DNA from: Rhizomonospora bruguierae
GTDB taxonomy: Bacteria; Actinomycetota; Actinomycetes; Mycobacteriales; Micromonosporaceae
NCBI RefSeq assembly: GCF_018397995.1
Contig: NZ_BBQH01000078.1
Coordinates: 62,001 to 126,000 of the forward strand
Reading direction: 5' to 3'
DNA length: 64,000 nucleotides
Shown here: one piece after another, positions 1 through 8,803 of the stretch
Numbering within the stretch: position 1 is the stretch's first letter
Layout of the letters: every line of letters starts with the position of its first letter
Made by a program: the position numbers and the translations under genes
The notes under the pieces: generated by a model
What the model was told of the DNA's origin: nothing
Seen by the model: the letters and a program-made list of their open reading frames with translations, nothing else
Database searches by the model: none

Positions 1-157
1 CCGGCAACCCCGGCCTGCACGACGCCGGCCCGTGATGGCGCCGGCACCCGGACCCCTTGGGCGCAGTGCGGATCTGAGCCTTCCGGTATGTGCGGAAGCT
101 GTGCGCCCAGCTGAAAGGCTTCGCCGCGACACTGTTTCCTGTCGATAGGAGAGTCAC

Positions 158-703
158 ATGCGAACAGTGATCCCCGGGTTCGGCCGGCAGGTCTGGCGTG
201 GCCTGGCCGTCGGTGCGCTGGTTGGCGCGACGATCCTGGCCGCGGCCCCCACGGCCGCGCAGGCCGGCCCGTCCGACACCGCCAAGAACGACATCGTCAA
301 GGTTGTCGTCATCCCCGGGACGAACTCCACGGGCGCGGCGTCCAGGTCCGCCGCCCCGGCCGCCGCACCCGACGGCGACGTGACGATCCTGTCGAAGTGT
401 GCCGTCACCGAATACGGCTACACCGGCTACCGCATCTGCGAGTTTGACTGGCTTGCGGTGTACAAGTCCAACGGCAGCGTCGAGTACTTCGTCGTCGGAA
501 CCAACTACGCCATCTTCCACATCTGGCCGGGCAGCGGCGGTTGGAAGAGCCTCGGCGGCAAGGCCAGCTCGTGGGCTCCGAACGGGGTGTACTACCTCAC
601 GGTCAGCGGCGGGGACTACGGCGTATGGACCTACGGTACGGACGAACGGCCCTGGTGCACCATCAACGCCAGTGGCCGCTGGACCAGTTGGTTCTCCTGC
701 TGA
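158..703 (+). CDS. Small secreted protein of unknown function
   Basis: 181 residues. The start is supported by a GGAG ribosome site about 8 bases upstream. Residues 1-36 form a classical export signal (Arg-rich n-region, Ala/Val-rich core, Ala-Gln-Ala cleavage-type end). The mature part begins with a low-complexity Ala/Pro stretch, followed by a compact C-terminal domain rich in Gly, Tyr and Trp with four cysteines that could form disulfides. I do not recognise the family. The gene stands alone ahead of another secreted protein and is followed by a strong hairpin. Export is well supported; a function cannot be assigned. Confidence 0.75.
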   Translation: MRTVIPGFGRQVWRGLAVGALVGATILAAAPTAAQAGPSDTAKNDIVKVVVIPGTNSTGAASRSAAPAAAPDGDVTILSKCAVTEYGYTGYRICEFDWLAVYKSNGSVEYFVVGTNYAIFHIWPGSGGWKSLGGKASSWAPNGVYYLTVSGGDYGVWTYGTDERPWCTINASGRWTSWFSC

Positions 704-722
704 GTGAGTGAGTCCGTCAGGC

Positions 723-761
723 GCCGGGGATCGGCGGACACGCACCCAGCCGGTCCCCGGC
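723..761 (+). terminator. Hairpin terminator after the small secreted gene
   Basis: An arm GCCGGGGA is matched by TCCCCGGC, and the pairing continues inward (one wobble) to about 13 base pairs around a 13-base loop. It lies 20 bases after the stop codon. No U tract follows, as is common in high-GC actinomycetes. Confidence 0.6.
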
Positions 762-818
762 TCCTCACGGCAGGGCCACCACCGTGACCGACCGATCCAT
801 TGAGGAGGGCGCTGATAC

Positions 819-2372
819 ATGACGCATAGACGCCTGGGTCGCATCACCGCCGCGGCGGCCGCGGCCGCCCTCGCCGCCGGCCTGCTCGTTGCCGCGGCGA
901 GCACGGCCGGCGCGGCCACCAAGCCGGTCATCAACGGCGCGACCTTCAACGACCCGCTTGGCTCGGCGGAGCGGCAGAGCGCCATCTTCACCCAGATCAT
1001 CCAACTGGTGGACGCGACGCCGCCGGGCGAGCAGATCCGGGTGTCGATGTTCGACTTCACCGACGCCGCGGTGGCGGACGCGCTGCTGCGGGCGTACCGC
1101 CGCGGCGTCCAGGTCCGGGTGATCGTCGACGACTCGTCCTACCTGGACGGCAATGGCAGGCGGAAGCCCAGCCCCGCCTGGGACAAGCTCAGCAACCCGA
1201 CGACCGGTCTTGGCGCCGACGACCGGGCACCGTCCTGGATCGTCATGTGCGACGACCAGTTCGAGGACGACGACGGCGTGGACGACGTTCAGCGCGGCTG
1301 CATCGCGACGGCCCCGCCCGGCCCCGCGTACAACCACAACAAGTTCTTCCTGTTCTCGAAGGTGGGCCCGTTCGACGATGGGACCAGCTACCAGAAGGTC
1401 GTGCTGCAAACCTCGTCGAACCTCACCGACTGGTACAAGGTGGTGTCCTACAACGACGCGGTCACGTTCGTCAACGCGACCGTCCACGACGGCTACGCCG
1501 CATACCACGAGGATCTGCGGCGGCTGCGGTACTCCAGCACCGGCGACAACGCGTACTACCGCAGCACCCCGACCGGCAGCACCTATCGGGCGTTCTTCTT
1601 CCCGCGCGGCGACGCCACCTACCGCAATCCGGCCACCGACACGATCGTCAACGCGCTGAACGAGGTGGCCTGCGCGTACACCGGCGCCGACGGTAAACGC
1701 CACCAGACCGACATCCGCATCGTGGTGCTCAACTTCCTCAGCTCGCGCAGCCAGGTGGCGACGAAGCTGGCCGAGCTGCGCGGCAGGGGCTGCTGGATCG
1801 ACGTGATCTACGCGGCGAGCGACGCCACCGTCGAGGGCATCCTCGACAAGGCCGGCATCGAGCGGCTGTCCTGCAAGTTCAATGTCGCACCGGGCATCGA
1901 CGTGCGACCGCACAGCAAGTTCCTGCTCCTCGACGGCTACTACAACGGTGACATCGAACCGCGCGTGTACACCGGCAGCCCGAACCTGGACGGCTCGTCG
2001 CTGCGCTCGTCGGACCAGGCGCTCCTGCGGATCAGCAGCGCCGCCTACCACGCCAGCTACCTGAGCTACTTCTACAAAATCCGAGCCGCCTGCCGGACCG
2101 GCATGGCCGGATTCGTCCGCCCCGGCGCGGTCCGCGTCGCCGCGACCAGCCCGGACCCCGAGGTCAAGGCGTCGGCCTTCGTGAGCCCGGCGGGCCGTAC
2201 AACCACCAACCTCCTCAACATGTCGGCCTCGTCGGTGCGGGTCGCGCTTCGCCGAGTTCCCGCCAGCTCCGATGTGTACGTGACCGACGAGCATCGCTCG
2301 CTGGCGCGCGTACCGGTGGATGGTGATCTACTCCTCGCCCCGCGGTCGCTGACCACGGTCGTGTCGCGGTGA
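819..2372 (+). CDS. Secreted phospholipase D-like protein
   Basis: 517 residues with a Sec-type signal peptide (about 1-32, ending Ala-Gly-Ala-Ala). Two HKD-type half-sites are visible. The first, at about residue 173, reads HNK and is followed by SSNLTDW. The second reads HSKFLLLD and is followed by GSPNLDGSS. The second fits HxKxxxxD exactly; the first lacks an Asp at the canonical distance. This bilobed arrangement is that of the phospholipase D superfamily, which cleaves phosphodiester bonds through a phosphohistidine intermediate. Likely an extracellular phospholipase or a related phosphodiesterase; the substrate is unknown. An AGGAGG site precedes the ATG. Confidence 0.85.
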   Translation: MTHRRLGRITAAAAAAALAAGLLVAAASTAGAATKPVINGATFNDPLGSAERQSAIFTQIIQLVDATPPGEQIRVSMFDFTDAAVADALLRAYRRGVQVRVIVDDSSYLDGNGRRKPSPAWDKLSNPTTGLGADDRAPSWIVMCDDQFEDDDGVDDVQRGCIATAPPGPAYNHNKFFLFSKVGPFDDGTSYQKVVLQTSSNLTDWYKVVSYNDAVTFVNATVHDGYAAYHEDLRRLRYSSTGDNAYYRSTPTGSTYRAFFFPRGDATYRNPATDTIVNALNEVACAYTGADGKRHQTDIRIVVLNFLSSRSQVATKLAELRGRGCWIDVIYAASDATVEGILDKAGIERLSCKFNVAPGIDVRPHSKFLLLDGYYNGDIEPRVYTGSPNLDGSSLRSSDQALLRISSAAYHASYLSYFYKIRAACRTGMAGFVRPGAVRVAATSPDPEVKASAFVSPAGRTTTNLLNMSASSVRVALRRVPASSDVYVTDEHRSLARVPVDGDLLLAPRSLTTVVSR

Positions 2373-2403
2373 CCGCGCCCGCCTCGCCACCAGCGTACGA
2401 ACG

Positions 2404-3126
2404 TTAATACTGCATGACGCAGTAGACGACGGTCGGGTGGGTGAACCGGTACCAGCGGTTCCACTTGTAGTCCTGGGTGCACCGGTTGCCGTTGGAGGCG
2501 CCGGGGACGATGTCGATGATGTGCACCGTACCCTTCGCCTTGCACTTCGACGCGGCGACGACCCAGCCGCTGTTCTTCGGGAACTTGTAACAGAAATTGC
2601 GCACCAGGTGCAGTTCGAGGCACATCCGGTAGCCGGACACGGTGATGTACGCTGAGTCGCGGTCGGCGCAACTGCTCCGGCTGTAATCCACGGAAACCAC
2701 CTTGTAGGTGCCAATGGTGCCGTTGCAGTTGCCGATCCCCTGGAAGTCTCCCTTGTCGCTGACGCTGATGCACTGCCCGATCTTCGCCGGTGGTGGCGGC
2801 GGTGGTGGCGGAGCGTCCTCGGTCGGCGGCTCATCATTGGGCGGGGAGTACGGTTCGTCGATGGGCGGAACTCGGTACGTCTGCACCGGTGCGGGAGTAG
2901 ACCCGGCCGCGGTGCGGGTCCGCGAGCCGTCCTTGTCCATTTTGGAGATGAACAGCGCACCGGCCACGACCGCGCCGGTGCCGAGTAGGCACAGCGCCAA
3001 CACCCCGGCGATGATTCCGACGATGAGGGGCCCGTTGCGCTTCGGCGGCGGCGGTGGGGCCATGCCGGGTCCGTGGGGAGGCATACCCGGGTAGCCGGGT
3101 ACGCCAGGCGGTGGGGGCAGCGTCAC
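2404..3126 (-). CDS. Pro-rich single-pass membrane protein with extracytoplasmic domain
   Basis: 240 residues. A cytoplasmic Pro/Gly-rich N-terminus (residues 1-30) leads into one membrane segment (about 32-56, Ile/Val/Leu/Ala rich), then a Pro-rich linker (about 75-115) and a Cys-containing C-terminal domain of about 120 residues. This is the layout of many actinobacterial membrane-anchored sensor or stalk proteins; I do not recognise the C-terminal domain. The start is GTG with no convincing ribosome site, so a slightly different start is possible. It is convergent with the phospholipase D-like gene, with only 31 bases between the stops. Confidence 0.65.
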   Translation of the reverse strand: MTLPPPPGVPGYPGMPPHGPGMAPPPPPKRNGPLIVGIIAGVLALCLLGTGAVVAGALFISKMDKDGSRTRTAAGSTPAPVQTYRVPPIDEPYSPPNDEPPTEDAPPPPPPPPAKIGQCISVSDKGDFQGIGNCNGTIGTYKVVSVDYSRSSCADRDSAYITVSGYRMCLELHLVRNFCYKFPKNSGWVVAASKCKAKGTVHIIDIVPGASNGNRCTQDYKWNRWYRFTHPTVVYCVMQY

Positions 3127-3311
3127 CCGACGAGTGTCACATAGATCGGCCGCCGGCGGCGGCCCCTCCGAGCCGGGCCATCACATGCGACCCATCACCG
3201 ACCGCGACTCATGAACGGCGCTAGTTCCCTGCGCGATAGCGGCCAATTACCTGACCGTACGGGTCGATGGCGCGGCCAGCGGCCGGCAATCACCAACGAC
3301 GTTGTTGGGCC

Positions 3312-3349
3312 GTCACCGGCGCCCGAGTTGGTCATCGGGCGCCGGTGAC
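3312..3349 (-). terminator. Strong hairpin terminator of the xylanase gene
   Basis: A perfect 15-base-pair inverted repeat (GTCACCGGCGCCCGA and its complement) with an 8-base loop lies 20 bases downstream of the xylanase stop codon on the minus strand. The position and strength fit a factor-independent terminator. Confidence 0.75.
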
Positions 3350-3368
3350 CGGCGTGCGTTGCCACGGG

Positions 3369-6300
3369 TCAGCCGACGGGCTTCCACGGGCCGTTGGGCT
3401 TACCCGGCTTTTCGTTGCGGGTCCACCATTGGGCGACGTACAGCGCGCCCTCGTACTGCACGACCTCCCCGGCGTTGTAGATGCCCGACGGGGTCCAGAG
3501 GGTGGTGCCGTCCGGCGCGGTGGCGATCTCCTTCCAGGCGCCGTTCGGATCGCCCGGCGCCTCGTTGCGGGTCCACCACTGGGCGACGTACGTCTTGCCC
3601 TCGTGCCTGACGGTGTCCCCCTTGTTGAAGGTCCGTGACGCGGTCCAGCTCGCCGTGCCGTCGTCCGTCGTGGCGATCTGCTGCCACGCACCGTTCGGGT
3701 CGCCCGGCGCCTGGGTGGTGGTGTTCCACAGCGCCGTCCAGAACGAGCCCTGGTAGGTGACCCAGTCGCCGGCGCGGTACGTCTTACCGGCGCTCCAGGC
3801 CGGCACCGCCGGGCCGACCAGTTGACCCACGCCCCAACGGGCGGTGGTCTGGTAGCCCGTGCCGGTCGGCTCGGCCCACGAGCGGACCGCCGTGCGGGTG
3901 CCGCTCGTGCCGTCGTTGACCTGGAAGTCCAGGCCCTGGAACGTGCCCGGCCCGCCCTTGCCGGCCAGGGTCACCGCCGCCTCGACGACGTACCCGGTGC
4001 TGGTCAGCTTCGTGACGCTGCGCAGGCGGGCCTCCTGGTCGGCGGCGTCGCCCGTGCCGAACGAGTGGACGTTGTTCACGTTGATCCGCATCTGCGCGTC
4101 CTCGGCCCGGTAGGAGCCGTTCTTCGCGTTGCCCGGGTCGATGAACAGCTCCACCGAGTCCTGCTCGTACGCGTTGGACGACGAGACGTCGATGGTCGGG
4201 TCGGTCACCTCCGCGAGGATGTACAGGGTGTCGTTCTGCCACAGGGTGCGCACCTTCGCGGTCGCGCCGGCCGAGTCGCCGGACTGCACCTTGCCGGTCT
4301 GCACGACCTTGGCGTCGGCCCAGGCGGCGTCGACGTCGCCGTCGATCGCCGGTGCCTGGCGGGCCTGCACGACCTGCAGGTACGAGAGCGATTCGAGGTA
4401 CGACAGGGTCCCGAGCGCGCCCGGAGAGTTCCACGCGCCCACCACGTCGCCGTGCGAGAGCACCCGCACATCGAGGCTGCCCGTCTCGCCCTGCGCGACG
4501 CCGGAGTGTGGCAGGTGGACGACCGCCCGCCAACCGGCACCGTCGCCGTTCACCACACCGGCCACGTCGCCGGTGCCGTCCTTGCGGAACGTCACCACCT
4601 GCCCGCCGTACGCGAACTGGACCGCGTCGGCCTTGTCGTCGGCCACGGTGACCAGCGCGGTGAGGTGGTCGGCGTTCCAGCGCAGGCCGAACGAACCGGC
4701 GTCGTCGCCGATCGCCTGTGCCGGCAGCTGTTGCCACTCGACCGCGTTGAACGCCGACTCGTTGAGCGCGACGTCGCCACCGAAGACGTTCGCCGTGCGC
4801 AGGTGCGCGGGCAGGTGGTCCGGGTCGGCGATGCCGTAGTAGGCCGGCTTGGCCTGTAGCTGCCCGTCGAAGATGAGCGGGGCCTGCGACGACCGCCAGG
4901 AGCGGGCGTCGTTGAGGCCCCAGACCGTCACGGAGAACAGGTCGTGCGCCCGGAAGGCGTTGAACGCGTCCTGGTAGAAGTAGCCCTGGTCGATGATCGC
5001 GGCCTGGGTCACCGGGGTGCTGAGCGTGACGTCGAGCTCGGTCACCGCCTGCAGCACCGGCAGGTCGGTGAACCGGTCCAGCGCCGCGCCGAGCGAGCTG
5101 ATCGCCGTCGTCTGGCTGAGGTGGAACTGGTGGCCCACGCCGTCCACCGGCACCTTGCGTGCCAGCAGGCGCTGCACGAGGTCGTGGTAGCGGCCCTGCT
5201 TGCCGCCCTGCTCCGAGTTGTAGTCGTTGATGAACAGCTTGACCGGGCGGACGGCGCCACCCGCGGCGTGGTCGACGTTGAACGCCTGGTCGGCGAGCTG
5301 GAAGGCGAGGTCGAGGTGGCTCTCGCCCAGGATCCGGTACCACTCGCTGCGGCGCAGGCCGTCGGCGTTCTCCGGGGTGTCGGCGACCGTCTCGTTGACC
5401 ACGTCGAACGCGACGAGCGGGTTGCCGGCGCCGAACTGGCCGTAGTTGGTGGCGAGCCAGTTGGCGATGGTGAAGATGTGGTCACGCAGGCGCTGGGTCA
5501 GGACCGCCCGGCCGTTCGCGTCGGCCGGCAGCGGGTTGCCCTGGTCGTCCTGGAAGAACCAGGCTGGCGTCTGCTGGTACCACAGCAGCGTGTGCCCGTA
5601 GACGCGAAGGTGGTTGTCCCGGGCGAAGTCCATGATGGCGACCGCGTCCGAGTTGGGCCGGAAGTGGTGGTCCGCGTCGTACCACGCCTCGGGCTTGAAG
5701 TGGTTCTCCGGCGTGACCTGGTCGAAGTGCTTCAGCAGCAGGTGCGACGGGTTGCCCACCGTCTCCCGGCTGTCGATCGCCACCCCGAACGGGAAGTCCA
5801 CCGTGTCCTTGATCGGCGTGAGGTCCTGGACCACGCTGGCCTGCGTGGTGATCCGGACGTCGTCGACGAGATAGGTGTACGGCACGTTCGGGTCGAGGTC
5901 GCCGGTGCCGATGTAGACCTGGAGCGTGGTGGGGTCGGTGCCCTCCGGCGCCGAGCCCGGGGCGGTCCACTCGGCGGTGACGGTGGTCCACCCGTCCGCC
6001 GTCATCGTGGTGTTGCCGATCCACTCGTACTGCGGCTTCATGACGAAGCGCACGCCCGCGGAGCCGGCGGTACCGGCGGCCAGGCGCGCCTTCATCGACA
6101 GCGTGTACGTCTTGCCGGCCTGGAACAGGCCGGTCGGGCTCTGGATGCCGACGTAGTCCGCGCCGCGGTCGTTGACGCTCAGCACCTTCCCGCCGTCCGG
6201 GCCGGCGACGACGGTGAGCGTGTCGTTGCCGCCGCCGCTCTGCGTCCAGGTGCCGGTGGTTCCGTCCTCGAAGTCGACCTCGCTGATCGTGGTCTGCGCC

Positions 6301-6878
6301 GGCGTGGTCGGCGGCCCGGTGACGGTCACGTCGTCGAGCAGGAACGGAGTGGTCTCGCCCTCGGCCTCGACGTAGAGCGTGGCGTCGCTCTGGCCGGCGG
6401 GGAAGGTGTAGCTGCCGCCGATCCGCACCCATGTATCGGCGGTGGTGGTGGCGCTGTCGCCGATCCAGTCGTAGCTGTCGTCGCCGCCTGCCGCGGTGCG
6501 CTGCACGGTGAAGTGGATCCCCGTGGAGCCGGCGGTACCCGCCGGGAGCTTGACCCAGCCGGTCACCGAGTAGGTGACGCCGGCGCGGAACAGGTCGGCC
6601 ACGCTGGTCGCGGGCCCGTTCCAGTTGGCGGTACGACCGGTCACCGAAAGGCTGTGCGAGCCGCCGTGCGCCTCGTCGGAGAGCGCCAGCGTCACCGAAC
6701 CGCGGGCACCCCACGGGGCGTACCCGGACTCGAAGTCGTTGGACAGCAGCACCGCGTCATCGGCCCGCGCGGCGACCTGGAAGAATCCCGCCACCAGGAT
6801 CGCGGCAGCGGCGATGACGATAGGTCGGCGCAGTAATCGCCGCGCTGGACGACCTCGAAATCGGTTTCCAAGACGCAT
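3369..6878 (-). CDS. Multimodular secreted endo-1,4-beta-xylanase (GH10)
   Basis: 1169 residues. The ATG at 6878 is chosen because AAGGAG lies 8 bases upstream; an open frame extends 32 codons further without a site. Order: Arg-rich signal peptide (1-40), two CBM4/9-type beta-sandwich modules (about 42-185 and 195-345), a GH10 barrel (about 350-685), a linker region with weak CBM9 character, a CBM9-type module (about 833-1020), and three tandem CBM5/12-like modules (about 1025-1070, 1077-1121, 1127-1169), each with a Trp/Tyr-rich core and a PGDPNGAW-like end. The GH10 acid/base Glu is in DVVNE (about 495) and the nucleophile in TELDV (about 614). It should cleave xylan outside the cell, tethered by several binding modules. 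It is transcribed alone and ends at a strong hairpin. Confidence 0.93.
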   Translation of the reverse strand: MRLGNRFRGRPARRLLRRPIVIAAAAILVAGFFQVAARADDAVLLSNDFESGYAPWGARGSVTLALSDEAHGGSHSLSVTGRTANWNGPATSVADLFRAGVTYSVTGWVKLPAGTAGSTGIHFTVQRTAAGGDDSYDWIGDSATTTADTWVRIGGSYTFPAGQSDATLYVEAEGETTPFLLDDVTVTGPPTTPAQTTISEVDFEDGTTGTWTQSGGGNDTLTVVAGPDGGKVLSVNDRGADYVGIQSPTGLFQAGKTYTLSMKARLAAGTAGSAGVRFVMKPQYEWIGNTTMTADGWTTVTAEWTAPGSAPEGTDPTTLQVYIGTGDLDPNVPYTYLVDDVRITTQASVVQDLTPIKDTVDFPFGVAIDSRETVGNPSHLLLKHFDQVTPENHFKPEAWYDADHHFRPNSDAVAIMDFARDNHLRVYGHTLLWYQQTPAWFFQDDQGNPLPADANGRAVLTQRLRDHIFTIANWLATNYGQFGAGNPLVAFDVVNETVADTPENADGLRRSEWYRILGESHLDLAFQLADQAFNVDHAAGGAVRPVKLFINDYNSEQGGKQGRYHDLVQRLLARKVPVDGVGHQFHLSQTTAISSLGAALDRFTDLPVLQAVTELDVTLSTPVTQAAIIDQGYFYQDAFNAFRAHDLFSVTVWGLNDARSWRSSQAPLIFDGQLQAKPAYYGIADPDHLPAHLRTANVFGGDVALNESAFNAVEWQQLPAQAIGDDAGSFGLRWNADHLTALVTVADDKADAVQFAYGGQVVTFRKDGTGDVAGVVNGDGAGWRAVVHLPHSGVAQGETGSLDVRVLSHGDVVGAWNSPGALGTLSYLESLSYLQVVQARQAPAIDGDVDAAWADAKVVQTGKVQSGDSAGATAKVRTLWQNDTLYILAEVTDPTIDVSSSNAYEQDSVELFIDPGNAKNGSYRAEDAQMRINVNNVHSFGTGDAADQEARLRSVTKLTSTGYVVEAAVTLAGKGGPGTFQGLDFQVNDGTSGTRTAVRSWAEPTGTGYQTTARWGVGQLVGPAVPAWSAGKTYRAGDWVTYQGSFWTALWNTTTQAPGDPNGAWQQIATTDDGTASWTASRTFNKGDTVRHEGKTYVAQWWTRNEAPGDPNGAWKEIATAPDGTTLWTPSGIYNAGEVVQYEGALYVAQWWTRNEKPGKPNGPWKPVG

Positions 6879-7190
6879 GGTGGCTCCTTGTGCGGCAGGG
6901 TTTGGGGACGTGAAGGGACAGCGCCGGCCGTACCCGCGCTGGTACGTGCAGACGGGAATGCTATCCACATCCACGAATGGCGTCGAGGTCCGGAGTCCTC
7001 TTGTGCCCGGCCGGCGCTGAGGATCCCTCCACAGCCGAGCCGCCGGTTACTCCAAGTCACGTGGCGGGTGCCAGGAAGGCACCTAGCTGTTCCGCTGACG
7101 TTCAGGAACCTCTCCTGCCGAGGCCACGCGGCGGGCGGCGGTGGCTAGCGTCGCGCCGTCAACGTGATCCGAACGGAGCCGAGGTCATTG
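6879..7190. promoter_or_regulatory. Divergent promoter region, xylanase / phosphodiesterase
   Basis: 312 bases between two divergently transcribed secreted-enzyme genes. Only the two ribosome sites could be placed: AAGGAG for the xylanase, and a GGAG/GAGG stretch before 7191. I see no clear LacI-type palindrome and no consensus -35/-10 pair. Confidence 0.4.
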
Positions 7191-8051
7191 ATGTCCGTAC
7201 GTCGCGCCCTGGCGAGCCTGGCCGTGGTGCCCGCGCTCGCCGCGCTCCCCGCACCAACCGCCGCTGTCGCCTCGCCCAATAATCCCGGCGTCGTGCTGCC
7301 GCAGAAGACCCACTTCGACCTGCAGGCCCACCGCGGCGGCATCGGCATGACGACCGAGGAGTCGCCGGAGGGGTTCGCCAAGGCGATGCGCCTCGGAGTC
7401 AGCACCCTGGAACTGGACACCCACGTCACCAAGGACGAGAAGGTCGTGGTCAACCACGACCGGCAGATCAGCGCCCAGAAGTGCCGCGACACCGCGCCGG
7501 TCACGCCCGGTGACCCGATGTACCCGTACGTCGGCAAGTACATCAAGGACCTGACGCTGGCCCAGCTCAAGACCATGGACTGCGGGTATCAGGTGCTGCC
7601 CGACTTCCCGGAGCAGGAGCAGATCAAGGGCTTCCGGATGGTCGAGCTCAAGGACGTGTTGAACCTCGTCAAGAGCTACCACGCGAACCAGGTCATGCTG
7701 AACATCGAGACCAAGGTCGAGGCGGGCGCACCGGAGCAGACCGCGCCCCGCGAACTGTTCGTCCGCGCCGCCGCCATCCCCGGTGTCACGGCGCTGTCCC
7801 CCGTCTACGGGTTCCCGCAGAACGGCAAGCTCGGTGAGGCGGGCTTCCGCTTCTACGTGGACGAGGTGATGGTGTCCGCGGCGCACGCCCGCGGCCTGAA
7901 GGTCATCCCGTGGACCTGCGACGCCCCGGCGACCGTCGAGGCCCTGATCGACATGGGCATCGACGGCATCATCACCAACTACCCGAACCGCGTCCGGCAG
8001 ATCATGGCCGAGCGCGGCATGCGGCTGCCGAAGGTGTACGAGGCGCGCTGA
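7191..8051 (+). CDS. Secreted glycerophosphodiester phosphodiesterase family protein
   Basis: 286 residues. ATG 7191 is preferred over the in-frame GTG 9 codons upstream because the signal peptide then starts cleanly and a GAGG stretch lies upstream. After an Ala-rich signal (about 1-28), the catalytic motifs of the GDPD TIM barrel appear: HRGG, ESPEGFAKAMRLGV, LELDTHVTKD and VNHD. The C-terminal strand carries IDGIITNYPNRV, also typical. These enzymes hydrolyse glycerophosphodiesters to glycerol 3-phosphate and an alcohol using a divalent metal, and the export signal puts the activity outside the membrane. It fits phosphate or glycerol scavenging together with the secreted phospholipase D-like protein nearby. 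Confidence 0.9.
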   Translation: MSVRRALASLAVVPALAALPAPTAAVASPNNPGVVLPQKTHFDLQAHRGGIGMTTEESPEGFAKAMRLGVSTLELDTHVTKDEKVVVNHDRQISAQKCRDTAPVTPGDPMYPYVGKYIKDLTLAQLKTMDCGYQVLPDFPEQEQIKGFRMVELKDVLNLVKSYHANQVMLNIETKVEAGAPEQTAPRELFVRAAAIPGVTALSPVYGFPQNGKLGEAGFRFYVDEVMVSAAHARGLKVIPWTCDAPATVEALIDMGIDGIITNYPNRVRQIMAERGMRLPKVYEAR

Positions 8052-8216
8052 CCACTCGCTTGCGTGGTGGCCTCCGGGGCTCGCTGGTCACCCAGCGAGC
8101 CGTACAAGAGCCTCGCCTCGTTCGTCCGCGCTGTGCCGGCCATCGTCGAACAGTCGCGCCGCACCACCCCGTGATCCGCTCCCGCGCTGATCGTGGACTT
8201 GTGGTGGGAGATCTTG

Positions 8217-8537
8217 GTGCCGATCTGGTCAGAAATGCGGCGTGTCTTACCACGATTTCGCCCCGGGCTGCCGTCAAGCGACACGTTGGCGGACATCGCG
8301 ATGTTTGCCGCTGCATCGATCACTCGCGACGGGGACCGGATCGAGTTCGGCCGCGGTAACGGGGACGGCAAGTGGTCGGATCAGGCCACCGCCTTCTACG
8401 TCGAGATCGCGCCGTTCGTCCGTTCGGGAACCGTCCATCTGTACGGCGAAGGCGCCTGGTCTCACACCTATGCCGCCGGCCAGGTTACTCAACAGGGGGT
8501 GGAACGGCTGGGATTCGTCCGTCGAGCCGTTCGGTGA
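8217..8537 (+). CDS. Small hypothetical protein
   Basis: About 106 residues, acidic at the centre and basic at the C-terminus; no signal peptide or membrane segment. The GTG at 8217 has GGGAG six bases upstream, so it is preferred to the GTG at 8193. The interior (an AAASITRDGDRIEFGRGNG stretch, then an alternating pattern ending in EGAWSHTYAAG) looks like a small beta-rich domain. I do not recognise the family. It stands alone between two unrelated genes, so it could be spurious, but its composition and ribosome site favour a real gene. Confidence 0.45.
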   Translation: MPIWSEMRRVLPRFRPGLPSSDTLADIAMFAAASITRDGDRIEFGRGNGDGKWSDQATAFYVEIAPFVRSGTVHLYGEGAWSHTYAAGQVTQQGVERLGFVRRAVR

Positions 8538-8803
8538 ATCGGTGGACCTCCCGTGGACGGCATGGTCAAGAGGCTTTGAAGCCCATGACCGGGGCACGGC
8601 GTAGCCGCCGCGCATTCAAGGTGAACGTGTCGAACGGGCAATAGAGGTTCCGCGATTTCCCGGACGAATCGTCGCGGACATCGTGGCCGGACGACCGCCG
8701 CGCACCGCACCGAACGTTCGATGACGCCGTTGCGTCGGGGTGACACACTCCGCGGTGTCCGATGGACGTTCATGGGAGGGGTGTTCGTGGCGGAGATGGT
8801 GTT

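Noticed and set aside
3-35. Possible last codons of an upstream gene ending in TGA at 33-35
   Set aside because: Only ten codons are visible and no family or composition test is possible at the window edge.
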